From contig NZ_JAAIXY010000001.1 of NCBI RefSeq assembly GCF_010894455.1, positions 186,001-250,000 of the forward strand: a DNA stretch of 64,000 nucleotides, written 5' to 3'. Position numbers and translations under genes: made by a program. The DNA comes from Myxococcus eversor. Its GTDB lineage: Bacteria > Myxococcota > Myxococcia > Myxococcales > Myxococcaceae. Under the pieces are notes generated by a model. It saw only the letters and a list, made by a program, of their open reading frames with translations, searched no databases and was not told where the DNA came from. Below, piece after piece: positions 49,856 to 58,200 of the stretch (position 1 is its first letter; every line of letters starts with the position of its first letter).

Positions 49856-50722
49856 ATGACGCTGCGCACGCTCGGCCTGTCGATGCTGGGAGCCGCGGGG
49901 CTGTTGGCCCTGCCCGCTTGCACGAAGGAGGAGGCTCCCGCCACTCCGCCACCCACCACCCAGGCGCCGCCCCCGTCGACGGCCCGTGCGACAGCGCCTG
50001 GCGCCGAGCACGCGGCGTCGCCGATTCAGGCGCCCGAAGGCCAGGGGAATGAACAAGCGAAGGTCGCCGCGCCCGCCGGCACCGGTGTGGTGAAGGGGCT
50101 GGTGACTTTCACGGGCACGCCTCCCGCCGCGGCGGACCTGCCGCCGAACACCGACCCGGCTTGCGAGGGGCGAGGCTCCAAGGACGAGGCGGTGCTGGTG
50201 AAGGACGGCAAGCTGCAGAACGTGCTGGTGCGCGTGAAGGGGACCGTGGCCGGGGCTCCCGCCGCGCCGAGCACGCCGGTGACGGTGGACCAGACGAAGT
50301 GCACCTATGTGCCTCGCGTCCAGGGCGCGGTGGCGGGACAGTCGGTCGTCTTCAAGAACAGCGACGGCACGCTGCACAACGTGCGCGGCGTGGTGGGGAC
50401 GAAGTCGGCCTTCAACGTCGCGCAGCCGCCCTCGGGGGCGCCGGTGCAGAAGCCCGTACCTCCGGCGGATGACGTGCTGAAGCTCAAGTGCGACGTGCAC
50501 CCGTGGATGACGGCGTTCGTGGTGAGCAACCCGAACCCGTACTTCGCCACGACGGGCGCGGATGGCGCCTTCGCGCTCCAGGGACTGCCCGCCGGCACGT
50601 ACACCGTGGAGGCGTGGCACGAGACGCTCGGGACGAAGACGACCGAAGTCACGGTGAAGGACGGTGCTCCCGCCGAGGTCTCCTTCGCGTTCTCCTCCGA
50701 GGACACGTCCGCGAAGAAGTAG
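49856..50722 (+). CDS. cupredoxin-like lipoprotein with carboxypeptidase-regulatory-like fold
   Basis: A 288-residue lipoprotein. The signal peptide ends LLALPAC (Cys22). A Pro/Ala/Thr linker precedes a beta-rich domain with VVFKNSDGTLHNVRGV, then LKLKCDVHPWMTAFV and a terminal fold AFALQGLPAGTYTVEAWHE. The His in LHN, the Cys and His of KCDVH and the Met of WMT are spaced like type 1 copper ligands, so copper binding is plausible. Such proteins occur near respiratory genes, and ctaB is 2 kb upstream. A GAGGAG site precedes the ATG by 7 nt. Confidence 0.85.
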   Translation: MTLRTLGLSMLGAAGLLALPACTKEEAPATPPPTTQAPPPSTARATAPGAEHAASPIQAPEGQGNEQAKVAAPAGTGVVKGLVTFTGTPPAAADLPPNTDPACEGRGSKDEAVLVKDGKLQNVLVRVKGTVAGAPAAPSTPVTVDQTKCTYVPRVQGAVAGQSVVFKNSDGTLHNVRGVVGTKSAFNVAQPPSGAPVQKPVPPADDVLKLKCDVHPWMTAFVVSNPNPYFATTGADGAFALQGLPAGTYTVEAWHETLGTKTTEVTVKDGAPAEVSFAFSSEDTSAKK

Positions 50723-50912
50723 GTCCGCGCCTGTCTCCGCGATGCGGGCCTGAATCCAGGTCCGTGTCGCGTGCCGCCGCGGCACCCGCCCCGAACAGGT
50801 CGGCGTGCCCTTCAGGTGGAGAGGGTGCTCCTGCGATACGGCCCGGTGTCGCACGCCTCTGCCGCCGCGAGAGTCGCTCGGGCGAAAGCAGGCTCGACGA
50901 TTCCGAGCCCGC

Positions 50913-52508
50913 CTACGCCGCCGCCGGCCGGTCGATGGCGCCCGGGGGCCCGGCCTTCTTCACCGTGAAGCCCACGCGCGCGCCGCCGCCGTCGCGATTC
51001 CCCGCGAACGTCTCTCCGCCGTGCGCATGTGCGATGCGCTGCACCAGCGCCAGCCCCAGGCCCAGGGAACCCGCCTCGCGCGCCTCGCCGCCCCGGTCCT
51101 TCCGGTAGAAGGGCTGGAAGATGCGAGTCTCCTCGCCCGGCTGAAGTCCAGCACCTCGGTCCTCGACGCAGAACGCGAGGTGCTCTCCCTGCTCCTGCAC
51201 CCGCAGCATCTCCACTCCGCCACCGTGCCGCCGGGCGTTGTCCAGCAGGTTGGCCAGCGCGCGTCCCAGCAACGTCGCGTCTCCCACCAGCCCCGCTTCC
51301 GGCGCATTCACGTCGAGCAATTCCAACGCGAGCCCCGCGCGCTCCAACGCCTGTGTCGCCAGGGCACGTCCATCCAGCACCCGAGATGTGAGCTGGCCGA
51401 AGTCCAGCCGTGAGCTGGCGAGCAGCTCGCCCACCAATGCGTCCAGCTCCACCACCTCGCGGTCCACCTGGTCCAGCGTCTTGGGATTGCCACCGCCATC
51501 CCGCAGCAGCTCCGTCAGCACGCGCATCCGGGCCAGCGGTGTGCGCAGCTCATGGGACACCGCCGCGAGCAGCTCCCGCTGGTCCGCCACCTGTTTCTCG
51601 ATGCGCCCCGCCATGTGGTTGAAGGCGACGGCCAACACGGTGAACTCCCCCGTCGCATGTGGAAGCACCTCGGCGCGCGCGTTGAGCCGTCCCGCGCCCA
51701 GCGCCTCGGTGGCCTGCACCAGCGCATCCACGGGCTTGGCGAGCCTGCGCGCCATCTTCCCGGACGCCATCCAGAGGACGAGGCACGCCGCGAGCAACGG
51801 CAACATCACCTTCTCCGGAGTCTTGCCGCGACTGAGTCCATTGCAGACGCGCACCTGTCCCAGGGGCGTGTTGTCGCGCATGACGGGGAGGGTGAACTCG
51901 GCGTGCTTGCACAGCCCGCCCGCCAGCACGAGCAGCTTGCCGCTCGCGTCCGTCACCTCCACTTCGATGTCCAGGTCCTTCGCGAAGGACTGTGCCAGGG
52001 CGTCTCGCCGCGCGGGCTCGCTCCACACCTCCTCGAAGCGGTGGCTCGCGAAGTCCTTCAGACGGATCATCTCCTGCTTCCACGTGTTGCCGCCCACCAG
52101 GCTGAACACCGTGGCCACCACGACGCCCGTCATGAAGATGCTCAGGCCGAACCACAGGAACAGCCGCCTGTGCAGGCGGGAGCGCACGAAGTGCCCCAGC
52201 CGGCTCATGCCCCAGTAGTGGTGCCGCCAGTGCGCGCGTTGCTGGCGCTTCCAGTGGTGCCGCGCGCGGCGGTGATGCGTCTCCCACGCTTCCCTGGAGA
52301 AGGGTCCTCGGCGGGGGTCCTTCATCTCCTCGCCATCGTCCTTGTCCGCCTGGGTCCACTGGCCCTCGGGCGGACACGCGCCTTCTCGCTCTCCCTGCAA
52401 CCACCGGGCGATGTCTTCGGCGGCGTCCGAGTCCGGGCCGTCCCACGGCTTGCACGCGTCCTTCGGATTCCAGGGCCCCCGGCCTCGCTTTCCGTCGCGG
52501 CCGGCCAT
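50913..52508 (-). CDS. HAMP-containing sensor histidine kinase
   Basis: A 531-residue membrane kinase. An unusual 115-residue N-terminal cytoplasmic region, acidic and then His/Arg-rich (HHRRARHHWKRQQRAHWRHH), precedes membrane helix 1 (LFLWFGLSIFMTGVVVATVF). A periplasmic sensor loop with a Cys pair (GGLCKH...RVCNGL) of about 100 residues follows, then helix 2, HAMP (KPVDALVQATEALGAG), the H-box LAAVSHELRTPLARM with the phospho-accepting His, N-box DNARRHGGG, and G-boxes VEDRGAGLQ and LGLGLAL. Its start overlaps the regulator stop by one base. The His-rich segment may bind metal. Confidence 0.93.
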   Translation of the reverse strand: MAGRDGKRGRGPWNPKDACKPWDGPDSDAAEDIARWLQGEREGACPPEGQWTQADKDDGEEMKDPRRGPFSREAWETHHRRARHHWKRQQRAHWRHHYWGMSRLGHFVRSRLHRRLFLWFGLSIFMTGVVVATVFSLVGGNTWKQEMIRLKDFASHRFEEVWSEPARRDALAQSFAKDLDIEVEVTDASGKLLVLAGGLCKHAEFTLPVMRDNTPLGQVRVCNGLSRGKTPEKVMLPLLAACLVLWMASGKMARRLAKPVDALVQATEALGAGRLNARAEVLPHATGEFTVLAVAFNHMAGRIEKQVADQRELLAAVSHELRTPLARMRVLTELLRDGGGNPKTLDQVDREVVELDALVGELLASSRLDFGQLTSRVLDGRALATQALERAGLALELLDVNAPEAGLVGDATLLGRALANLLDNARRHGGGVEMLRVQEQGEHLAFCVEDRGAGLQPGEETRIFQPFYRKDRGGEAREAGSLGLGLALVQRIAHAHGGETFAGNRDGGGARVGFTVKKAGPPGAIDRPAAA

Positions 52509-53188
52509 CAGAGTCCCTCTTTGGCGAAGACGTAGCCCACGCCGCGCACCGTCTTGATGAGGCGCGTGCCCACGTCGCCCAGCTTCTGGCGCAGATGCGA
52601 GATGTGCACGTCCACCGTGCGCTCGCCCACCACCGTGTCGCTGCGGCCGGCTTCACCCAGCAGCGCGTCGCGGGGGATGACCCGCCCGGCCCGGCGCACC
52701 AGCGCCACCAGCAGGTCGAACTCCAGTCCGGTGAGGTCCACCAGCTTTCCTTCCGCGCGCACCTCGCGCCCGGCCACGTCGATGGACAGACCTCCCGCCT
52801 CCAGCCGGTCCGCCACGGACGAGGGCTGCGAGCGACGCAGCACCGCGCGCAGGCGGGCCAGGAGCTCCCGGGGGCTGAAGGGCTTGGGCAGGTAGTCGTC
52901 CGCGCCCAGCTCCAGCCCCACCACGCGGTCCGTCTCGTCTCCCTTCGCCGTGAGCATGACGACGGGGATGCGGCTCTTGGCGCGGATGCGCTTGCATACC
53001 TCCAGGCCATCCATGCCCGGCATCATCACGTCCAGCAGCACCGCGTCGTAGGCACTGGCCTCCAGCGCGGCGAGCCCCCGCCCGCCGTCGGCGGCATGGG
53101 TGACGTTGACGCCGTTCTGCCCCAGGTACTGCGCCAGCAGTTCGTAGAGGCGGGAATCATCGTCGATGAGCAGGACACGAGTGGACAT
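52508..53188 (-). CDS. OmpR/PhoB-type response regulator
   Basis: A 226-residue two-domain regulator. The receiver has LLIDDD, VLLDVMMPGMDG with the acceptor Asp near 53, VMLTAKG and PKPFSPREL. The winged helix has LTGLEFDLLVALVRRAG, TVDVHISHLRQKLG and IKTVRGVGYVF. It pairs with the kinase (1-bp overlap) and probably controls the promoter at 53995-54010 that starts this unit. Its neighbours suggest a Cpx- or Cnr-like envelope response. Confidence 0.95.
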   Translation of the reverse strand: MSTRVLLIDDDSRLYELLAQYLGQNGVNVTHAADGGRGLAALEASAYDAVLLDVMMPGMDGLEVCKRIRAKSRIPVVMLTAKGDETDRVVGLELGADDYLPKPFSPRELLARLRAVLRRSQPSSVADRLEAGGLSIDVAGREVRAEGKLVDLTGLEFDLLVALVRRAGRVIPRDALLGEAGRSDTVVGERTVDVHISHLRQKLGDVGTRLIKTVRGVGYVFAKEGL

Positions 53189-53202
53189 GGACGGAGGGGA
53201 GT

Positions 53203-53436
53203 CTAACGCGGCCCCGGCGCGGGGGCCTCGGCCGTTGAGGGATGCGGTGACTCGGACCGCGCGGAGGCGGCCGAGGGAGGCGGGGGCGAATGGGCCCAGG
53301 GGCCCCGAGAGCCCCAGCGCTCAGACCCCTCGCCCGCCTGACAGTGGCGACGGTGGCGGGCGACGCTGGCGAAGCCGGAGGCATAACCTCCGAAGGTTCC
53401 CAGGGCGAGCAGGACGATGAGCAGGCGACGGCGCAT
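53203..53436 (-). CDS. small exported protein of the stress unit
   Basis: A 77-residue protein. MRRRLLIVLLALGTFGGYASG looks like a signal peptide or membrane anchor, followed by a short mature region with one Cys (RHRRHCQAGEG) and a Pro/Ser/Ala-rich end. It lies between the metal-sensor-like gene and the response regulator, with 14 bp to the latter. A weak AGGA ribosome site is present. Similar small ORFs may be hypothetical only, but position and signal peptide support it. Confidence 0.6.
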   Translation of the reverse strand: MRRRLLIVLLALGTFGGYASGFASVARHRRHCQAGEGSERWGSRGPWAHSPPPPSAASARSESPHPSTAEAPAPGPR

Positions 53437-53478
53437 GGTGGAGTTCCTCGTTCCTTTCAGGGGAGGGGAGACGGCGGC

Positions 53479-53994
53479 TCACACCATCCGCTGGTCGTCA
53501 CCGCGCCAGCCGCCACGCCCGCCGCAGTGGCGTCCTTGCCAGCCCGGGCCTCCGCGCCAGCCATGCCCCCAGCCGTGCTCCAGGATATCCGCCAGCTCGC
53601 GACGCTGGCGCGCATCCAGCGCTTCATGCACCTGCGAGAGCGCGCCCTGGAGCGTGCCGCGCGCGTTCTCCACCGCCACGTCGTGCCGGGCGAACAGCTC
53701 GCGCAGCGCGGCGCCGTCGAAGTGCTCACCCCGCAGCGCGGTGCCCAGGGCGGAGCGGCTGGGGCTCACCTCGTCGCGCAGCTTGTCGAAGGCCTCCGTC
53801 AATTCCTCGGTGGCCTGGATGATGACCTTCTCCTGGCCGGGCGACGTCTCCAGCCGCTCGAACAGCCAGCGCAGCCTCATCCGCCAGCCGAACCGGCTGC
53901 CGCGCCTGTGGCCGTGGTGGCGCCAGCGACGACCGCCCCGCACCGTGTAGATGAGGCCCGCGAGGCACGCGGTCCCAAACAAGAATCCGAACAT
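53479..53994 (-). CDS. CpxP/CnrX-like periplasmic metal-sensor protein
   Basis: A 171-residue protein with an N-terminal anchor (MFGFLFGTACLAGLIYTV) and an Arg/His-rich segment, then a helical domain resembling CpxP/Spy/CnrX heavy-metal-resistance proteins: WLFERLETSPGQEKVI, AFDKLRDEV, LRELFARHD and LDARQRRELADIL (LTxxQ-like). The tail is Gly/His/Trp-rich (HGWGHGWRGGPGWQGRHCGG), suited to metal binding. Family members sense metal or misfolded protein and inhibit a partner kinase. It is the first gene of the unit and has a clear AAGGAG site. Confidence 0.82.
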   Translation of the reverse strand: MFGFLFGTACLAGLIYTVRGGRRWRHHGHRRGSRFGWRMRLRWLFERLETSPGQEKVIIQATEELTEAFDKLRDEVSPSRSALGTALRGEHFDGAALRELFARHDVAVENARGTLQGALSQVHEALDARQRRELADILEHGWGHGWRGGPGWQGRHCGGRGGWRGDDQRMV

Positions 53995-54339
53995 GGGTCC
54001 TGCTCCTTCAAATGGGGCAGCCCGAAGCGGGCGCGCCGTTGTTTGACGGAGAGGAAGGTAGAAGACGGGTGTGAAGGGCGCGCCGGAGCCGCATGAAGAA
54101 ACGTGAAGGGCCGCGGGCGCCGGCGGGATGAAGACGCGAATGTGGTCTGTTCATCTCCCGAGCGATTTTCAGCGTCTCGGATTGTCCTCTGTACGACGAC
54201 CGCCTGCCCGCTGGGCGGGGGTCGGGTGGACAAAGGAGTCCGGGAGGTAGATTGTCGCGGCAGTGTCGGAGCGATGTCCGCCCCGCACTGGTGGTCCGGC
54301 TGGTCCCGGGGCACCGTCTAGCAGAAAGAAGAAGGTCAC
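53995..54339. other. divergent promoter region, stress unit / cold-shock gene
   Basis: 345 bp with no credible gene. It must hold the promoter of the sensor-kinase unit (minus strand) and of the cold-shock gene (plus strand). On the plus side, TTTTCA (54166-54171) and TGTACG (54190-54195) are weakly promoter-like, leaving a leader of about 140 nt with a CCGCC / GGCGG hairpin near 54200-54219. Cold-shock mRNAs typically have long structured leaders. Confidence 0.45.
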
Positions 54340-54543
54340 ATGGCACTCGGTACAGTGAAGTGGTTCAACGACGCCAAGGGTTTCGGCTTCATCGCTCAAG
54401 AGGGCGGTGAGGACGTGTTCTGCCACCATACGGCCATCAACATGGATGGCTTCCGCACCCTCCAGGAGGGTCAGCGGGTGGAGTTCGAAGTGACCCGTGG
54501 CCCCAAGGGGCTGCAGGCCCAGAACGTTCGCGCGGCCCCCTAA
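54340..54543 (+). CDS. CspA-family cold-shock protein
   Basis: A 67-residue single cold-shock domain, the standard size. RNA-binding motifs KGFGFI (RNP1) and VFCHHTAI (RNP2) are present; RNP2 has Cys-His-His where VFVHF is usual. It acts as an RNA chaperone in the cytoplasm. A GAAGAAGG site precedes the ATG. The long leader upstream and the terminator downstream make a monocistronic unit. Confidence 0.96.
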   Translation: MALGTVKWFNDAKGFGFIAQEGGEDVFCHHTAINMDGFRTLQEGQRVEFEVTRGPKGLQAQNVRAAP

Positions 54544-54581
54544 GGACTCGCGTCATTCCTGGCCACCCTTGAGTGAGCCCG

Positions 54582-54622
54582 AGGCCCGGTCTTCCCACAG
54601 GGAAGGCTGGGCCTTCGTCTTT
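54582..54622 (+). terminator. terminator of the cold-shock gene
   Basis: Stems AGGCCC / GGGCCT and CTTCCC / GGGAAG separated by a 3x3 internal loop, then TCGTCTTT, 39 bp past the stop. Confidence 0.7.
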
Positions 54623-54751
54623 GGTGCGCCCTGGCCCGTCGAGCGGGCGAGCGTCGCCACGGGCCCCGTCGAGCCCTTCCTCATTCCTTACCTTCAGGGC
54701 TGAGCGCGGCGCATCCGCCGCCTGACGCCCGAGGGCGAAGGAGACCAAGGC

Positions 54752-55123
54752 ATGGGGGATACCAGCGTGAAGAAGGTGGAGAGCCGGCACTCACCCCGGG
54801 GAGACATGGGGCAGAAGTACCTGGCCTCCGGCGTGCGAGTGTCCATGCGACTGTGGGAGGACGAGCCACCTGGCGAGCCCCGGCCCGCCGCTCCGCGCGA
54901 CTACGAGACGGTGGGCTTCGTGCTGAAGGGCCGCGCGGAGCTGCACCTGGAGGGGCAGGTCATCCTGCTCAACGCGGGTGACTCGTGGCTCGTGCCGCGG
55001 GGCTCCAGTCACACGTACAAGATTCTCGAGACGTTCTCCGCGGTGGAGGCCACCAGTCCACCCGCGGCGGTGCACGGCCGCGACGAGGGCGCCGAGAAGG
55101 AGCAGAAGCCCGCGAAGGCCTGA
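54752..55123 (+). CDS. cupin-domain protein
   Basis: A 123-residue single cupin barrel. YETVGFVLKGRAELHLEGQ matches cupin motif 1 and LNAGDSWLVPRGSSHTYKI motif 2, with a His in the second motif but no His-x-His in the first, so metal binding may be lost. The last 25 residues are charged and disordered. GAAGGAGA lies about 8 nt before the ATG. Small cupins bind or isomerise small ligands; the ligand is unknown. It converges on doxX. Confidence 0.88.
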   Translation: MGDTSVKKVESRHSPRGDMGQKYLASGVRVSMRLWEDEPPGEPRPAAPRDYETVGFVLKGRAELHLEGQVILLNAGDSWLVPRGSSHTYKILETFSAVEATSPPAAVHGRDEGAEKEQKPAKA

Positions 55124-55149
55124 GGGTGCTCGGTGAGGAGCGAAGCGCA

Positions 55150-55176
55150 CGGGCTCGCCGTCGAGGGGCGAGCCCG
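55150..55176. terminator. shared terminator for cupin and DoxX genes
   Basis: Perfect 10-bp stem CGGGCTCGCC / GGCGAGCCCG, 7-nt loop, followed on the plus strand by GGTGTTCTTC. It fills the 61-bp gap between convergent genes. Confidence 0.75.
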
Positions 55177-55184
55177 GGTGTTCT

Positions 55185-55610
55185 TCAACCCCGAGGTGGG
55201 ATGGGCGCTCTGGAGCGCCGCCCCCAGGCGACGAAGAGCGAGAGCCCCACGAGCAGGAAGTTGAAAGGGGTGTTCGCCGACTCGCCACGCGAGATGTGGA
55301 AGAGGATGGCGGAGCCCTGGAGCGCGGCGCAGCCCAACGCGGCGAGGACGGTGAGGCCCGGTTTGATTCGCGTGAGCGAGGGCAGGACGATGCCCAGCCC
55401 GCCGAGCAGGTCGACCACGGCCGTCGCGTAGAGGAACGCCGCCGGGACTTGTCCCGCCCACGGAATCATCGCGGCGAGCTGGGGGATGGGCGTCAGGAGC
55501 TTCCAGACGCCCGTGCCGGCGAAGATGAGACCCAGGAGGGCCTGGGTGACCCACAGGCCGATGGGGAGGGCTTTGGATGCCTTCGCGCTGCCGCCGAACG
55601 CGGTCGTCAT
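55185..55610 (-). CDS. DoxX-family membrane protein
   Basis: A 141-residue protein with four predicted membrane helices and the DoxX pattern: IFAGTGVWKLLTPIPQLAAMIPWAGQVPAAFLYATAVVDLLGGLGIVLPS. The family is linked to thiosulfate/quinone oxidoreduction or oxidant responses, with poorly known chemistry. A GGAGG site precedes the ATG. It is divergent from an HxlR regulator across 67 bp, a very common pairing in which the regulator senses redox or aldehyde stress and controls the DoxX gene. A weak promoter TTGTCC-18-AGATAG lies on this strand in the gap. Confidence 0.9.
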   Translation of the reverse strand: MTTAFGGSAKASKALPIGLWVTQALLGLIFAGTGVWKLLTPIPQLAAMIPWAGQVPAAFLYATAVVDLLGGLGIVLPSLTRIKPGLTVLAALGCAALQGSAILFHISRGESANTPFNFLLVGLSLFVAWGRRSRAPIPPRG

Positions 55611-55677
55611 GGCGTACCTCCGGGTTCAGAGACCTCGCCTATCTTCCATGCTCGCGGATGCCGGACAAGGAGGCACA

Positions 55678-56067
55678 TTGAAGTCACTAGGGAACGGAAA
55701 GATGACCAAGCGCTTCGTCGACGACTGCGTCGCGACGCGTGAAATCCTGAGCCTCATCGGGGACAAGTGGAGCGTCATGGTCATCGTCAACCTGGGTGAC
55801 GGCGCGGTGCGCTTCAGCGAGCTCAAGCGCGCCATTGAAGGCATCTCCCAGCGCATGTTGACGCTCACGCTGCGGGGGCTCGAATCCGATGGGCTCGTGT
55901 CGAGGACCGTCTTTCCGACGACGCCGCCGCGCGTGGACTACGCGCTCACGAAGTTGGGACGAACGTTGTTGGAGCCGGTGACGGAGCTGGCCATCTGGGC
56001 GCAGCGCCACCGACCGGAGATTCAGCGGGCACGCGAGGCCTTCCAGCGCGCCGCTGTTCCGAAGTGA
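55678..56067 (+). CDS. HxlR-family transcriptional regulator
   Basis: A 129-residue MarR/HxlR-type winged-helix repressor: DCVATREILSLIGDKWSVMVIVNLGDGAVRFSELKRAIEGISQRMLTLTLRGLESDGLVSRTV, with the conserved Cys near the N-terminus and WSV before helix 2. TTG 55678 is chosen because AAGGAGG lies 5 nt upstream; ATG 55702 lacks one. The conserved Cys would be a redox or aldehyde sensor by analogy with HypR and YodB. Target is presumably its own promoter and doxX. Confidence 0.92.
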   Translation: MKSLGNGKMTKRFVDDCVATREILSLIGDKWSVMVIVNLGDGAVRFSELKRAIEGISQRMLTLTLRGLESDGLVSRTVFPTTPPRVDYALTKLGRTLLEPVTELAIWAQRHRPEIQRAREAFQRAAVPK

Positions 56068-56233
56068 GCGTGTCCATGGTGCTTCGACTGCCCCCGAACC
56101 TCCCGTTCGATTGAGACCCCCGCGAACAGACATCCGGGTCCGCATCCAGGGCGGAGCCTCCGCAAGCCGTGGGCATCGTCAGGACTACCGCCACCAGCAG
56201 TCGTGACCCGTTGTCCGCGCACCCCGAAACGAG
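56068..56233 (-). other. possible remnant of a lipoprotein signal sequence
   Basis: 166 bp between HxlR and a lipoprotein gene. On the minus strand, GTG 56194 opens AVVLTMPTACGGS, a lipobox-like run, preceded in frame by SRLLV, but the frame then runs antisense into the HxlR gene. It has no ribosome site and no positively charged N-terminus, so it is likely a decayed fragment or chance. Confidence 0.25.
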
Positions 56234-56845
56234 TCAGGGGCGTATGTCGTCCGCGAACTGGCGCACGGTGGTGGCCAGGTCCGCGCCCAGGATGAGGACC
56301 TGGGCCCGTGTGTCCGGGAGTGCTTGGCCCGTGCGCGAGCCGGAGACGTCAATGGAGACTGGCGCACTCGCGGACTGGGTGCCGCATCGCACTTCGAGTT
56401 GCCCTCGGAGTCCGAGTTGGAGGGCGCCATTCATCGGATGGGTGCCGCTGCCCCCGTTGATACGGAAGCTGGAGGTGCAGCCGGCCTCGGGGGGAAGCGG
56501 GCACTCGCCTTCGTTGACGGAGAAGGTGGTCTCACCTGTCATCGTCGCGCGGATGCCAGCGCCGCAGTCCATCCCGCCGAGATGGATCTGCACCCGGCCA
56601 GGATTCCTGGCAGGGGCCTCGATTCGAACGACATCCAGGATGGACGAGACGTCTGTCTGTCCATTCAGGACGATGCTCATGGTTCCCGTGACGTCATACG
56701 TGCCCGCGACGTTGGGACGATGGTCGGGTTGACTGTCGCCAGGAGGCTCGACATGCCCCGGCTCCTCTGGGGACTGGGAATCACTGTCACCACACGCACT
56801 GAGTGCCAGCAGGGCGACTGCCATCAAGACACACGAACGCAGCAT
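56234..56845 (-). CDS. lipoprotein, function unknown
   Basis: A 203-residue exported lipoprotein. MLRSCVLMAVALLALSACGD gives the lipobox with Cys19 and Asp at +3. A Pro/Glu-rich linker is followed by a beta-rich domain from residue 45 (VAGTYDVTGTMSIVLNGQ, VQIHLGGMDCGAGIRATMTGETTFSVNEGECPLPPEAGC, LRGQLEVRCG), with four Cys that could form disulfides. It resembles small calycin-like or lipocalin-like myxobacterial lipoproteins, but I cannot name a family. ATG 56845 has a GGGGAG site. Divergent from the P-loop protein. Confidence 0.85.
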   Translation of the reverse strand: MLRSCVLMAVALLALSACGDSDSQSPEEPGHVEPPGDSQPDHRPNVAGTYDVTGTMSIVLNGQTDVSSILDVVRIEAPARNPGRVQIHLGGMDCGAGIRATMTGETTFSVNEGECPLPPEAGCTSSFRINGGSGTHPMNGALQLGLRGQLEVRCGTQSASAPVSIDVSGSRTGQALPDTRAQVLILGADLATTVRQFADDIRP

Positions 56846-56968
56846 TTGGGGCTCCCCTTCAGGAGAAGAAGCGCGAGACACCAGTGCCGGCCATGGCGTC
56901 TCTTGCACAGGGAACCCCGGGCCTCCATTTTCTGCGCACGGCTTCTTCCTCCTGCTAGAGCGTCAGGC

Positions 56969-57511
56969 ATGCGAATCGCGGTATCCGGGACGCATCGCGC
57001 GGGGAAGTCCACCCTCATCGACGAGCTGTCCGAGCAGCTTCCCACCTATGTGACGGTGGATGAGCCGTACCACCAACTGGAAGAAGAGGGGCACGAGTTC
57101 CCGCAGCCCCCTTCGGTCGAGGACTTCGAGGCGCAGCTCGCGCGGTCCATCGCCAACCTGGAGGACGCTCCCCGCGACGTGTTGTTCGACCGCTGTCCGG
57201 TCGACTTCATCGGCTATCTGCTGGCCCATGAGGACAGCGACGCGTTCGACGTCGAGGCGTGGCTCCCGCGAGTGCGCGAAGCGGTCCAGGGGCTCGACCT
57301 CATTGTCCTGGTTGGGATTGAGCGCCCGGACCGCATCTCCTGCTCCGTCTCGGACGACAACGACCTGCGCGTGGCGGTCGACGAGAAGCTGAAGGAACTC
57401 CTCCTCGATGGGGCCTACGCCTTTGACGTGGAGGTGCTCGAGGTCGAGGGCTCTCTGAGCGCGCGTGCGAAGCAGGTGCTCGCGCATCTCTCTTCGTCAC
57501 GTCGGGATTGA
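56969..57511 (+). CDS. P-loop ATPase / kinase-like protein
   Basis: A 180-residue protein with a Walker A GTHRAGKST at residues 7-15. VTVDEPYHQLEEEGHEF follows, and DVLFDRCPVDFIGYLLA resembles the substrate loop of small nucleoside kinase-like or AAA ATPases. LIVLVGIERPDRI is a Walker B-type strand. Such proteins are typically single-domain NTPases (adenylate/thymidylate-kinase-like fold); the substrate is unknown. It stands alone, with TetR converging 85 bp later. Confidence 0.82.
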   Translation: MRIAVSGTHRAGKSTLIDELSEQLPTYVTVDEPYHQLEEEGHEFPQPPSVEDFEAQLARSIANLEDAPRDVLFDRCPVDFIGYLLAHEDSDAFDVEAWLPRVREAVQGLDLIVLVGIERPDRISCSVSDDNDLRVAVDEKLKELLLDGAYAFDVEVLEVEGSLSARAKQVLAHLSSSRRD

Positions 57512-57595
57512 GCGCGTCGTGCGGGCCACAGCGGGCCGAGTCCCGACGGCTGCGAGTCCTCGTCCAGCCTGGGGCGCCGTGGAGAGTTGCCCAGG

Positions 57596-58180
57596 TCAAT
57601 CCTCTCGCCGGGTGGGCGCTGACATTCCGCTCATCAGGATGCCCAGGTAGCGCTCGCTCGCGGCCCTGGGCTCTCCTCCGATGCGCACGGCATGCACGAC
57701 GCCGCAGATCAGCCGACGGACGTCGTCGACGCCAACGTCCGTCCGGATGGCTCCCGCTCGGTGGGCACGGGCCAGCAGACGCTGGGTGGCCACGCCGAGT
57801 TCGGCCTTCAGCTTCGAAGTCTGCGGCAGCGCGTCCTCCTGCGTGCTGAGGACCTCCGCCAACCCCACGTCGGCCAGTTGCAGCTTCAGGACGGCCCGGA
57901 GGAAATGATGCAGTCCCTGGCGAGGCTCGCTCGCGGCCTCGGCTGCCCGTGCCTGCACGACGAGGGACTCGAGGTGCTCGTTCACCAGGGCCTCCAGGAG
58001 CGCCTGTCGGGTGGGGAAGTGGCGATACACCGTTCCCACCCCCACGCCCGCGGCCCGAGCCACCTGGTTCAACTGCAGGGACGCATCCCCCTGGGCCATC
58101 AGCTCCCGGGCGATGGCCAGCACGTGCTCCCGGTTGCGAGCGGCATCCACGCGCAGTGGCGGCTTCTCCTGCTTCTTCAT
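57596..58180 (-). CDS. TetR/AcrR-family regulator
   Basis: A 194-residue repressor. The N-terminal helix-turn-helix reads LQLNQVARAAGVGVGTVYRHFPTRQALLEAL (residues about 35-65), and the C-terminal helical ligand domain is about 130 residues. It is divergent from the SDR gene across 153 bp that contains a 10-bp inverted repeat around the SDR promoter. It therefore likely represses the SDR gene and itself. Confidence 0.93.
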   Translation of the reverse strand: MKKQEKPPLRVDAARNREHVLAIARELMAQGDASLQLNQVARAAGVGVGTVYRHFPTRQALLEALVNEHLESLVVQARAAEAASEPRQGLHHFLRAVLKLQLADVGLAEVLSTQEDALPQTSKLKAELGVATQRLLARAHRAGAIRTDVGVDDVRRLICGVVHAVRIGGEPRAASERYLGILMSGMSAPTRRED

Positions 58181-58200
58181 GCGGCCATCCTAACGGCCAG

